Shown here piece after piece: positions 22,742-30,601 of a stretch of DNA of 64,000 bases. The notes below the pieces were generated by a model that was given only the letters and a program-made list of their open reading frames with translations, was not told where the DNA came from and did no database searches. The position numbers and the translations under genes were made by a program. The stretch is from positions 4,030,001 to 4,094,000 of the forward strand of contig NC_013947.1 in the NCBI RefSeq assembly GCF_000024545.1, written 5' to 3'. The stretch's first letter is position 1. Every line of letters starts with the position of its first letter. This DNA is from Stackebrandtia nassauensis DSM 44728 (lineage in GTDB: Bacteria; Actinomycetota; Actinomycetes; Mycobacteriales; Micromonosporaceae).

Positions 22742-25723
22742 TCAGTACATCGGGTGGCCGGGTTCGGTGGCCTCGGCGGTGCCCAGCCGGGTGTGGATGT
22801 CCAGGGCCTCGCGCCAGTGCTCCTCGGCCCGGTCGGTGTCGGACAGCGCCCGAAACGCCAGACACAGTCCATGGTGGGCGCGAGCCTGCTGGTACGGGAT
22901 GCCGCCGCGTTCGGCGACGAACAGCGCCTCGCGGTGGTGTTCCAGGGCTTGTTCGGGCTGGCCCGCGAGCCGGAACGACAGTCCCGAGTCGCTCAGCACC
23001 GCGGCCCGGTCGTCGTCCGGTGTGGACGGATCGGCGGTGGCCGACAGTGCCGTCAGGTGCCGGGCGCGGGCGGCGTCGACGTGGCCGAGCCGGGACTGAA
23101 CCACGGCCAGCTGACTGGCGATCAGCGCCGCGCCGTACTCCCCCACCTCGCCGAACCCGGACAGCACCGACGCGAAGGCGGCCGCGGCCTCGTCCAGACG
23201 GCCCTGCCGGTAGAGGATCCGGCCGGAGTACTCGATGACGTAGGGCATGACCGAACGCAGCCGGTACTCCTCGGCGAGTCGGCGGGCGGTGTCGTTGAGG
23301 CGGGTGGCCTCGGGGTAGTCGCCGCGCAGGATCGCCAGCAGCGCCAGGTCGGTGAACAGGTTGGCCTCGGTGCGGACGTCGCCGTGCTCGCGCAGGTGCG
23401 GTATCGCGGCCTCGCAGGCGATGCGGGCCTGCTCGTACTCGCCGTGGTCGCGGTGGACGTAGGCGCGGGCGAAACCGGTGACGGCCTGCCGGTAGGTGTC
23501 CCGGGCCTGCCGGGCCGCGTCCATCGCCTGTCGATAGTGGTCGATGGCGATGTCGGAGCGGTTCAGCCGCCGGTATCCGCTGCCCAGCAGCACGTGCATG
23601 CGGTTGATGACGACCGGGTCGCCCAGCCGCCGCGCGGCCGACAGCGCCACCCGGAGCAGGTGCACCCAGTCCTCGACGCGGCCGCCGTTGTAGCAGTAGT
23701 CGGTGAGCGACCCGGCGATGCCGATCGCGTGTTCGGGGAACCCGGCGTCGTCGGCGAAGGACACCGCCGACACCAGGGTCGGGTAGCGGGAGTCCAGCCA
23801 GGCCAGGGCCGCGTCGGGGTCGGCGAAGGTCGGTACCGGTGCCGCGACCTCCGGTGTCCTGGTGGCGACCTGGCCACCGCCGGAGGCGTTCTCGGCGGCC
23901 AGCACCGCGGCCAGGTACCAGTCGAGGCCGCGTTTCAGCGCGGCCTCCCGGTCGGGGGCGTCGAGCCGGGAGGCGTACTCGGCGACCAGGTCGTGCATGC
24001 CCCAGCGGCCGTCCCCAGTGGGCTCCACCAGGTGTGCGGCGGCGAGTGTGGACAGGATCCGTTCGGTCTCGGCCAGGTCGGCGTCGGCCATGGCCGCCAG
24101 CGCTTCGACGTCGGCGGTGCCCGAAGGGTGCAGCCCCAGCAGCCGGAACAGGTGCCGGGGCCCAGGCGCCAGGACCTTGTAGGACGTCTCGATGGCGGCG
24201 GCGACACCGCCGGGCGAGTCCTCCGGATAGGACAGTGTCGCGAGCCGATCGCCGGAGTCCAGGTCGTCGACCAGTTCGGACAGTTCGTGGTCCGAGCCGC
24301 CCGACAGCTGGCTGGCGGCCAGCCGCAACGCCAGCGGCAGGTTCCCGCACTGCTCGGCGAGCCGCGCGATCAGGGTGGCGGCGACCGGTCCGGGGCGGGC
24401 GCCCAGCGTCTCGGCCAGCACCCGCTGCGAGTCGGCGCTGGACAGTTCGGCGACGGTGATGGCGTGGACGCGGTCAAGGCCGCTGAGGTTGTCGCGGCTG
24501 GTGGCCACGGTCAGGCAGCCGTCGTCGCCGGGCAGCAGCGGCCGCAGCTGTCTCGGCCCGACGGCGTTGTCCAAGACGATGAGGATCCGGCGCCCGGCGA
24601 CGGTGGCGCGGAACAGCGCCGACAGTTCGCTCTCCCCGGCGGGCAGCCGGGAGGCCGGAACCCCCAAAGCCCGAAGGAAACCCGTCAGCACCCGGGCCGG
24701 TGGCGCCGGTTCGGTGCCGGAGAAGCCGCGCAGGTCGGCGAACAGCTGGCCGTCGGTGAAGCGGGCGGAGAGTTTGTGCGCCCAGGTCAGCGCTAGCGCG
24801 GTCTTCCCGGCGCCGCCGGGTCCGACGAAGGCGACGGTGTCGTGGTCACGGGCCACCGCGGCGTCGGCGGCGTTGATCAGTGTGTCGCGTCCGATGATCC
24901 CGGCCGGGGCGGCGGGCAGCTGCCGGGGCACCGCGACCTCGGCGGCCACGTCGGTGCGGGCCGACAGCAGGTCCCGGTCGTCGGCGAGGATGCGGCGCTG
25001 GATGTCGGCGAGCCTGGGCGAGGGGTCCACGCCGAACTCGTCCCGCAGCCGCTGCCGGGCCTGCCGGTAGCACTCCAGCGCCTCGATGCCACGGCCGCAG
25101 CGGTACAGCGCCACCAGGTACTGCCCGATGAGGTTCTCGTTGACGGGATTGTCGGCCACCACTTCGGACAGTTCGCCGATGACGCGGGCGTGGTTGTCGC
25201 GGGACAGTTCCACCTCGAACAGCTGCGTCCACACCTCGACGTGCTCGGGTTCCACGGCCACGGAGATCGAGTCCGCCCAGCGGCAGTCGACGCGCGACAG
25301 CGGTCGTCCCCGCCACAGGCCCAGCGCCGCCCGCAGCAGCGCGACCGCGCGGGCCGGGTCGGTGGCCGCCAGTCCCCGGGCCTGCGTGGCCCAGGCGCGC
25401 ATGGCGTGGACGTCGACGTCGGTGTCGGCGATGTTGAGGGTGTAGGTGCCGCTCTTACCGGTGATGGTCGCACCGGTGTCCGACAGCAGCGAACGCAACC
25501 GGGTCACATACGGCGACAACGTGTTCCGCGGATTGGTCGGAGCGTCACCGTCCCAGACCCGCTCGATGATCGTGTCAGTGTCCACCGGAGTACCCGGCGT
25601 CCAGGCCAGACACGCCAACACACACGCCTGCTTCGGCGTACCCGCCGAGACCGGTTTTCCCTGGACGAGAACCGATACCTCTCCGAGCAGCCTAATGAGC
25701 GGTGAGTCACCAACGGGAGGCAT
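22742..25723 (-). CDS. AfsR/SARP-type regulator with BTAD, NB-ARC and TPR domains (copy 2)
   Basis: This 993-residue paralogue of the 7007-9955 protein has the same order: winged-helix DNA-binding domain (about 8-98), BTAD (105-250), NB-ARC with Walker A GPGGAGKT near 300, ILIVLDNAVG and CGNLPLALRLAASQL, then many TPRs. The C-terminal half has diverged strongly from copy 1. A 113-bp block coding the DNA-binding domain (25542-25654) differs from copy 1 at one base only. Start at ATG 25723 (alternative TTG 25735); no clear ribosome site. It is divergent from the FlK-like thioesterase gene. Confidence 0.92.
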   Translation of the reverse strand: MPPVGDSPLIRLLGEVSVLVQGKPVSAGTPKQACVLACLAWTPGTPVDTDTIIERVWDGDAPTNPRNTLSPYVTRLRSLLSDTGATITGKSGTYTLNIADTDVDVHAMRAWATQARGLAATDPARAVALLRAALGLWRGRPLSRVDCRWADSISVAVEPEHVEVWTQLFEVELSRDNHARVIGELSEVVADNPVNENLIGQYLVALYRCGRGIEALECYRQARQRLRDEFGVDPSPRLADIQRRILADDRDLLSARTDVAAEVAVPRQLPAAPAGIIGRDTLINAADAAVARDHDTVAFVGPGGAGKTALALTWAHKLSARFTDGQLFADLRGFSGTEPAPPARVLTGFLRALGVPASRLPAGESELSALFRATVAGRRILIVLDNAVGPRQLRPLLPGDDGCLTVATSRDNLSGLDRVHAITVAELSSADSQRVLAETLGARPGPVAATLIARLAEQCGNLPLALRLAASQLSGGSDHELSELVDDLDSGDRLATLSYPEDSPGGVAAAIETSYKVLAPGPRHLFRLLGLHPSGTADVEALAAMADADLAETERILSTLAAAHLVEPTGDGRWGMHDLVAEYASRLDAPDREAALKRGLDWYLAAVLAAENASGGGQVATRTPEVAAPVPTFADPDAALAWLDSRYPTLVSAVSFADDAGFPEHAIGIAGSLTDYCYNGGRVEDWVHLLRVALSAARRLGDPVVINRMHVLLGSGYRRLNRSDIAIDHYRQAMDAARQARDTYRQAVTGFARAYVHRDHGEYEQARIACEAAIPHLREHGDVRTEANLFTDLALLAILRGDYPEATRLNDTARRLAEEYRLRSVMPYVIEYSGRILYRQGRLDEAAAAFASVLSGFGEVGEYGAALIASQLAVVQSRLGHVDAARARHLTALSATADPSTPDDDRAAVLSDSGLSFRLAGQPEQALEHHREALFVAERGGIPYQQARAHHGLCLAFRALSDTDRAEEHWREALDIHTRLGTAEATEPGHPMY

Positions 25724-25815
25724 TCCTATATGCAATCACGGCGGCCGGGCATTGCCTAATCGGACTTTCGGATATGCCAACCTTGAGGCCATCCCGACGC
25801 CCCAGGAGTGCGAAC

Positions 25816-26241
25816 ATGACCGAGATCGCGTTGACCCCCGGACTGCGGCACTCCGCTCGGCTCACGGTGGACGAAAGTCTCACCGTCCCGGCGGTGAACC
25901 CGTCGTTCACCGGTTTCGCCGACATGCCAAGGGTTCTGGCCACCGCGTTTTTGGTGGCTTTCGTGGAGTCGACCTGTGTGGAGGCACTCAGTCCGCTGCT
26001 GCCGTCCGGGACCCAGACGGTGGGGACCCTGGTCAACATCAGTCACACCGCCGCCACGCCGGTGGGTCTGACCGTCACCGCGACGGTGGAACTCATCGAA
26101 GTGGACAAACGTCGGCTGCGGTTCGCGGTCGAGTGCCGCGACGACCGCGACGTCATCGGCAAGGGTCACCACGAGCGGTTCATCATCGACCGCCGGGCCT
26201 TCGACGCCAGCGCCGAGGCCAAACGCGCCAACCCGTCCTGA
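25816..26241 (+). CDS. FlK-like hotdog acyl-CoA thioesterase
   Basis: This 141-residue hotdog protein aligns end to end, from memory, with fluoroacetyl-CoA thioesterase FlK of Streptomyces cattleya: MPRVLATAFLVAFVE, TVGTLVNISHTAATPVG and IGKGHHERFII. The FlK catalytic set Thr42, Glu50, His76 and Gly69 is conserved as Thr43, Glu51, His77 and Gly70. The FlK gating residue Phe36 is replaced by Met37, so fluoroacetyl-CoA specificity is doubtful; a general short acyl-CoA thioesterase is more likely. ATG at 25816 has AGGAG 7 bases upstream. It is divergent from AfsR-like copy 2. Confidence 0.85.
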   Translation: MTEIALTPGLRHSARLTVDESLTVPAVNPSFTGFADMPRVLATAFLVAFVESTCVEALSPLLPSGTQTVGTLVNISHTAATPVGLTVTATVELIEVDKRRLRFAVECRDDRDVIGKGHHERFIIDRRAFDASAEAKRANPS

Positions 26242-26250
26242 CCGACGGCG

Positions 26251-27126
26251 TTACGGCGTCACGCGCAGGATTCCCTCCTGCGCCGTGGTGGCGATGTGGC
26301 GGCCGTCGGTGGTGTAGAACTGGCCGGTGGCCAGGCCCCGCCCGCGCGAGGCCGAGGGGCTGGCCGAGTCGTACAGGAACCACTCGTCGGCGCGGAACGG
26401 CCGGTGGAACCACAGCGCGTGGTCGAGGCTGGCACCGGCGTAGCCGCCCGGCCCCCACACCTGGCCGTGCCGGTTCAGCACGGTGTCCAGAAGGGTCAGG
26501 TCACTGGCGTAGGTCAGGACGCACACGTGCAGCAGCGGGTCGTCGGGCAGTTTGCCGTCCACCTTCATCCACACCCGCTGCTGGGTGGCGGCGTGGCGTT
26601 CCCCCGAGGCCGCGAAACCGGACTCGCCGATGTAGCGCACGTCGATGGGACGCGGGATGCGCGCCCAGATGCCCAGCCGGTCGGGATGGGAGGCCAGCCG
26701 CTCGGTGAGCGTGGGGACCTCCACCGGCGGCGGGACGTCGACCGGGGCGGTCTCGCCGTGCTCCAAGCCGTCCTCGCCGGTGTGGAACGACGCCGACATG
26801 AAGAAGATCGTCTGGCCGTTCTGGACGGCCACCGTGCGCCGCACCGAGAACGAGCGGCCGTCGCGGATGCGCTCCACCTCGTAGACGATGGGCTTGGTGG
26901 AGTCACCGGGGCGGACGAAGTAGCCGTGCAGTGAGTTGACGTGCCGCCCGGCCTCGACCGTGCGTCCGGCCGCGACCAGGGCCTGACCGGCGACCTGGCC
27001 GCCGAACACCCGCTGCGGCGAGACCTGCGGGCCCACACCCCGGAAGATGTTGAGCTCGATCTGCTCCAGGTCCAGGACCCGCAGCAGCCCGTCGACCGCC
27101 GGTTGTCCCGTCAGCACTTCACTCAC
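26251..27126 (-). CDS. tesB: Acyl-CoA thioesterase II
   Basis: This 291-residue double-hotdog TesB protein has VFGGQVAGQALVAAGRTV near residue 40, a FHTGEDGLEH link, SLDHALWFHRPFRADEWFLY near 235 (abridged) and the catalytic-region SPSASRGRGLATGQFY. It hydrolyses medium and long acyl-CoA esters in the cytoplasm. GTG at 27126 overlaps the TGA of pyruvate kinase (GTGA), so the two genes are translationally coupled. It converges on the FlK-like gene with only 9 bases between stops. Confidence 0.94.
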   Translation of the reverse strand: MSEVLTGQPAVDGLLRVLDLEQIELNIFRGVGPQVSPQRVFGGQVAGQALVAAGRTVEAGRHVNSLHGYFVRPGDSTKPIVYEVERIRDGRSFSVRRTVAVQNGQTIFFMSASFHTGEDGLEHGETAPVDVPPPVEVPTLTERLASHPDRLGIWARIPRPIDVRYIGESGFAASGERHAATQQRVWMKVDGKLPDDPLLHVCVLTYASDLTLLDTVLNRHGQVWGPGGYAGASLDHALWFHRPFRADEWFLYDSASPSASRGRGLATGQFYTTDGRHIATTAQEGILRVTP

Positions 27127-28544
27127 TTGGTGTCCGTTTCTCCGATCCGATGTACCCGAAGGGTATTGGTCGAACCCGGGGTTCCGGGAGGCGAACCGGC
27201 GACGATGACGACCAGGTCACCGACGTTGGCCTTGCCGAGCGAGAACACCGCCTGGTCGACCTGGTCGAACATGTCGTCGGTGTGGTCGACGTAGGCGACC
27301 TCGTGGCTCTCCACGCCCCACGACAGCGCCAGCTGGCCCCGGGTCTTGGGCTCGGGGGTGAACGCCAGCAGCGGCAGCGGGCAGTGCAGCCGGGCCAGCC
27401 GGCGCACGGTGTCGCCGGTCTGGCTGAAGGCGACCAGCGCCTTGGCGTCCACGGCCCGGGCCACCTTGGAGGCCGCCGAGGTCAGCGCGCCGCCCTGGGT
27501 CTTGGGGTCGTGCTCCAGTTTCGGGACGGTGAAGGAACCCGCCTCGGTGGTGGTGACGATGCTGGCCATGGTGCGCACCGTGCCGATCGGGTACTTGCCG
27601 ACGCTGGTCTCGCCGGACAGCATCACCGCGTCGGCGCCGTCCAGGATCGCGTTGGCCACGTCGGAGGTCTCGGCGCGGGTGGGCCGGGCGTTGTTGATCA
27701 TCGAGTCCAGCATCTGGGTGGCGACGATGACCGGCTTGGCGTTCTCGCGGCACATCTGCACGGCGCGCTTCTGCACCAGCGGCACCTGCTCCAGCGGCAG
27801 TTCCACGCCGAGGTCGCCGCGGGCGACCATGATGCCGTCGAAGGCGTCCACGATGGCCTCCAGCCGCGACACGGCCTCGGGCTTCTCGATCTTGGCCAGC
27901 ACCGGACGGCGGACGTCCAGTTCGGTCATGATGGCGTGCACCGGGTCCACGTCGGCCGGGTCGCGCACGAACGACAGCGCCACCAGGTCGACGCCCAGCC
28001 GCAGCGCGAACCGCAGGTCCTCGGTGTCCTTCTCGGACAGTGCCGGGACGCTGATGGCCACGTTCGGCAGCGACAGGCCCTTGTGGTTGGACACCGGGCC
28101 GCCCTCGATGACGAGGCAGTTGATGTCGTCGCCGTCGACGTCGAGCACCTCGAGCACGAGGCGGCCGTCGTCGACCAGCAGCCGGTCGCCGCCCTTGACC
28201 TCTTCGGGGAGCTTGGTGTAGGTGACCGACACCCGCTTGGCGGTGCCCGGGACGTCCTCACTGGTCAGCGACACGTGGTCGCCGGTGTTCCACTCGGCCT
28301 TGCCCTCCTCGAACTTGCCGAGCCGGATCTTGGGGCCCTGCAGGTCGGCGAGGATGCCCACCGCGGCGTTCGCGTCGGCGGCGGCCTGCCGGACCATGTG
28401 GTACATGGACTCGTGGTCGGCGTGGGTGCCGTGGCTGAAGTTGAGGCGTGCGACGTTCATCCCGGCTTCGACGAGGCCACGGATGCGGTCGGGGGTTGAG
28501 GTGGCGGGTCCGAGGGTGCAAACGATCTTGGCGCGTCGGGTCAC
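27123..28544 (-). CDS. pyk: Pyruvate kinase
   Basis: This 473-residue glycolytic enzyme converts phosphoenolpyruvate and ADP to pyruvate and ATP. Motifs: KIVCTLGPAT (N-terminus), NVARLNFSHG, DLQGPKIRLG, the catalytic block MVARGDLGVELPLEQVP, and GADAVMLSGETSVGKYP. Length matches bacterial pyruvate kinases. GTG at 28544 is preferred over the TTG three codons upstream. Downstream tesB overlaps its stop. A 16-bp perfect palindrome lies about 47 bases upstream and may be an operator. Confidence 0.97.
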   Translation of the reverse strand: MTRRAKIVCTLGPATSTPDRIRGLVEAGMNVARLNFSHGTHADHESMYHMVRQAAADANAAVGILADLQGPKIRLGKFEEGKAEWNTGDHVSLTSEDVPGTAKRVSVTYTKLPEEVKGGDRLLVDDGRLVLEVLDVDGDDINCLVIEGGPVSNHKGLSLPNVAISVPALSEKDTEDLRFALRLGVDLVALSFVRDPADVDPVHAIMTELDVRRPVLAKIEKPEAVSRLEAIVDAFDGIMVARGDLGVELPLEQVPLVQKRAVQMCRENAKPVIVATQMLDSMINNARPTRAETSDVANAILDGADAVMLSGETSVGKYPIGTVRTMASIVTTTEAGSFTVPKLEHDPKTQGGALTSAASKVARAVDAKALVAFSQTGDTVRRLARLHCPLPLLAFTPEPKTRGQLALSWGVESHEVAYVDHTDDMFDQVDQAVFSLGKANVGDLVVIVAGSPPGTPGSTNTLRVHRIGETDTK

Positions 28545-28590
28545 GATGGGCAAGCCTAGTCCACAAAAATTATTGGAGAACCACGCGCCC

Positions 28591-28606
28591 CGTGCGTTAA
28601 CGCACG
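28591..28606. promoter_or_regulatory. Palindrome CGTGCGTTAACGCACG upstream of pyk
   Basis: This 16-bp perfect palindrome is followed by a GTTAA repeat. It lies 47 bases upstream of the pyk start, in a 107-base spacer whose only other structure is a GC-rich hairpin (28625-28643) after the neighbouring gene. Confidence 0.5.
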
Positions 28607-28651
28607 TTAAGGCACACGTCATGCCCCCGGCACGGGCCCGGGGCGGAGCGT

Positions 28652-29110
28652 TCATCTCAACCGGCCCATGAAGGCGTCCCGGAAGATGGACGACTGCCAC
28701 AGGTTCTTGCGGTCCCGGCGCGAGTGCCACACCTCGGCGCTGGCGGCGCTCATGTACGCGTGGTACTCGCGCCGCAACTGGAAATAGCCGTACACGTAGC
28801 CCAGGATCCCCAGCGGCAGCGCGATCGGGATGACGACCATCGGGGCGCTGTTCTCGCCGACACAACCGGCGATCAGCGATCCCACACTGGACAGTATGCC
28901 GATGTAGTACAGCCGGTAACCCCACAGCGCCTTGCGGTACGGCATCTCACGGCGCACCCGATCCAGGGTCTCGTTGGCCTTGGACAGGTCGGCCTCGACG
29001 GCGGCACGGTGTCGCGCGAGCGCCTGTTCGTCGTCGTGGTCCGGCTCGGGTCGACCGTTGTTCTCGTCGGCGGGATCGGGAGACACGTGGTCACCGTAGT
29101 CGTTTGCCAC
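28652..29110 (-). CDS. Two-helix membrane protein, function unknown
   Basis: This 152-residue protein has an acidic, coiled-coil-prone N-terminal half (residues 1-60, ALARHRAAVEADLSKANETL), two hydrophobic helices at about 68-86 and 90-112, and a basic tail (SRRDRKNLWQ). Start GTG at 29110 has only a weak ribosome site. It lies between gltD and pyk on the same strand. I recognise no family. Confidence 0.72.
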   Translation of the reverse strand: MANDYGDHVSPDPADENNGRPEPDHDDEQALARHRAAVEADLSKANETLDRVRREMPYRKALWGYRLYYIGILSSVGSLIAGCVGENSAPMVVIPIALPLGILGYVYGYFQLRREYHAYMSAASAEVWHSRRDRKNLWQSSIFRDAFMGRLR

Positions 29111-29134
29111 GACGCCGTCACCACCAGCGTCGCA

Positions 29135-30601
29135 TCACGCGGTCAAGGGCACACTGTCGGGTTCCACCGGTGCCGGGAGGGGTGTCGCGAAGCCGAGGTA
29201 GCCGTGGATGGCCGCCGCGGCGGCACGTCCCTCCGCGATCGCCCACACGATCAGCGACGCTCCCCTGTGGGCGTCACCGGCGACGAAGACGCCCTCGGCG
29301 TCGGTCTGCCAGTCCGGGGCGCACTCGTAGACACCGCCCGACAGTTCCAGCCCGGCCTGGCGCAGCAGCGGCTGCTCCTCGCTGCCCGCGAAACCGATCG
29401 CCAGCAGCACCAGGTCGGCGGGGATGTCGCGCTGTGAACCCGGCACCTGGTTCACCACCCGGCGGCCGCCGGTCTTGTCGACGGTGACCTCGCTGACGCG
29501 CATGGTGCGCACGTGCCCGGCCTCGTCGCCGAGGAACTCGAACGCGGCGTGGGCGAACACCCGCTCGCCGCCCTCCTCGTGCGCCGGGTAGTCGCGCAGC
29601 AGGTTGGGCCAGCTGGGCCACGGGTCGCGCTCGGCGTCGCGCTGCTTCGGCGGCTCCGGGTACAGGTCCAGCTGGGTCACCGAGGCCGCGCCCTGCCGGT
29701 GCGCGACACCGAGGCAGTCGGCGGCGGTGTCGCCGCCGCCGATGATGACGACGTGTTTGCCGCGCGCGTCGATGGGCGCGAACGGCGCCCGCCCGGCCAC
29801 GACCCGGTTGGCGCCCACGAGGTGGTCCATGGCCATGTGCACCCCGGCGAGGTCCCGGCCGGGGACGTCGGTGTCGCGTCCGGCCAGGGCGCCGACCGCC
29901 AGCAGGATCGCGTCGTGGCGGTACCGCAGTTCCCGCATCGAGATGGACACGCCGATCTCGCAGTTGACGACGAACTGGACGCCCTCGGCGCGCAGCTGCT
30001 CCAGTCTGCGGTCGATGTGCCGCTTCTCGAGTTTGAAGTCGGGGATGCCGTACCGCATCAGACCGCCGATGGCGTCGTCGCGTTCGTAGACGGTGACGGC
30101 GTGACCGGCACGCGCCAGCTGCTGGGCGGCGGCCAGCCCGGCCGGGCCCGAACCCACCACGGCCACCGACTTGCCGGTCGGTTCCGGGATCGGCTGCGGC
30201 GTGACGTTGCCGTCGGCGAAGGCCCGCTCGGCGATGTCGGCCTCGACCTGCTTGATCGTGACGGCGTCGTCGGCGATGCCCAGGACACACGCGGACTCGC
30301 ACGGCGCCGGGCACAGTTTGCCGGTGAACTCCGGGAAGTTGTTGGTGGCGTGGAGTTGTTCGGACGCGGCGTCGAAGCGGCCGGTGCGCACCAGGTCGTT
30401 CCACTCCGGGATCCGGTTGCCCAGCGGGCAGCCGTTGTGGCAGAACGGGATGCCGCAGTCCATGCACCGCGAGGCCTGCTCGCGCAGCTTGGTCTCGTCG
30501 GACTGCTGGTAGACCTCGCGCCAGTCCATGAGCCGCAGCGGCACCGGACGGCGCGGCGGCAGTTCGCGGACGTGTCGCAGGAAACCGTTGGGGTCAGCCA
30601 T
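29135..30601 (-). CDS. gltD: Glutamate synthase small (beta) subunit
   Basis: This 488-residue NADPH-dependent subunit has the N-terminal 4Fe-4S cluster region ([17 protein letters not shown] near residue 47), the FAD fold [17 protein letters not shown] near 150 and the NADPH fold [13 protein letters not shown] near 290. It delivers electrons to GltB for 2-oxoglutarate + glutamine conversion to glutamate. ATG at 30601 overlaps the 3' end of gltB by 8 bases. Confidence 0.97.
   Translation of the reverse strand: MADPNGFLRHVRELPPRRPVPLRLMDWREVYQQSDETKLREQASRCMDCGIPFCHNGCPLGNRIPEWNDLVRTGRFDAASEQLHATNNFPEFTGKLCPAPCESACVLGIADDAVTIKQVEADIAERAFADGNVTPQPIPEPTGKSVAVVGSGPAGLAAAQQLARAGHAVTVYERDDAIGGLMRYGIPDFKLEKRHIDRRLEQLRAEGVQFVVNCEIGVSISMRELRYRHDAILLAVGALAGRDTDVPGRDLAGVHMAMDHLVGANRVVAGRAPFAPIDARGKHVVIIGGGDTAADCLGVAHRQGAASVTQLDLYPEPPKQRDAERDPWPSWPNLLRDYPAHEEGGERVFAHAAFEFLGDEAGHVRTMRVSEVTVDKTGGRRVVNQVPGSQRDIPADLVLLAIGFAGSEEQPLLRQAGLELSGGVYECAPDWQTDAEGVFVAGDAHRGASLIVWAIAEGRAAAAAIHGYLGFATPLPAPVEPDSVPLTA

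Noticed and set aside
28545-28925. N-terminal extension of pyruvate kinase
   Set aside because: The added residues overlap the neighbouring membrane-protein gene and do not resemble pyruvate kinase.
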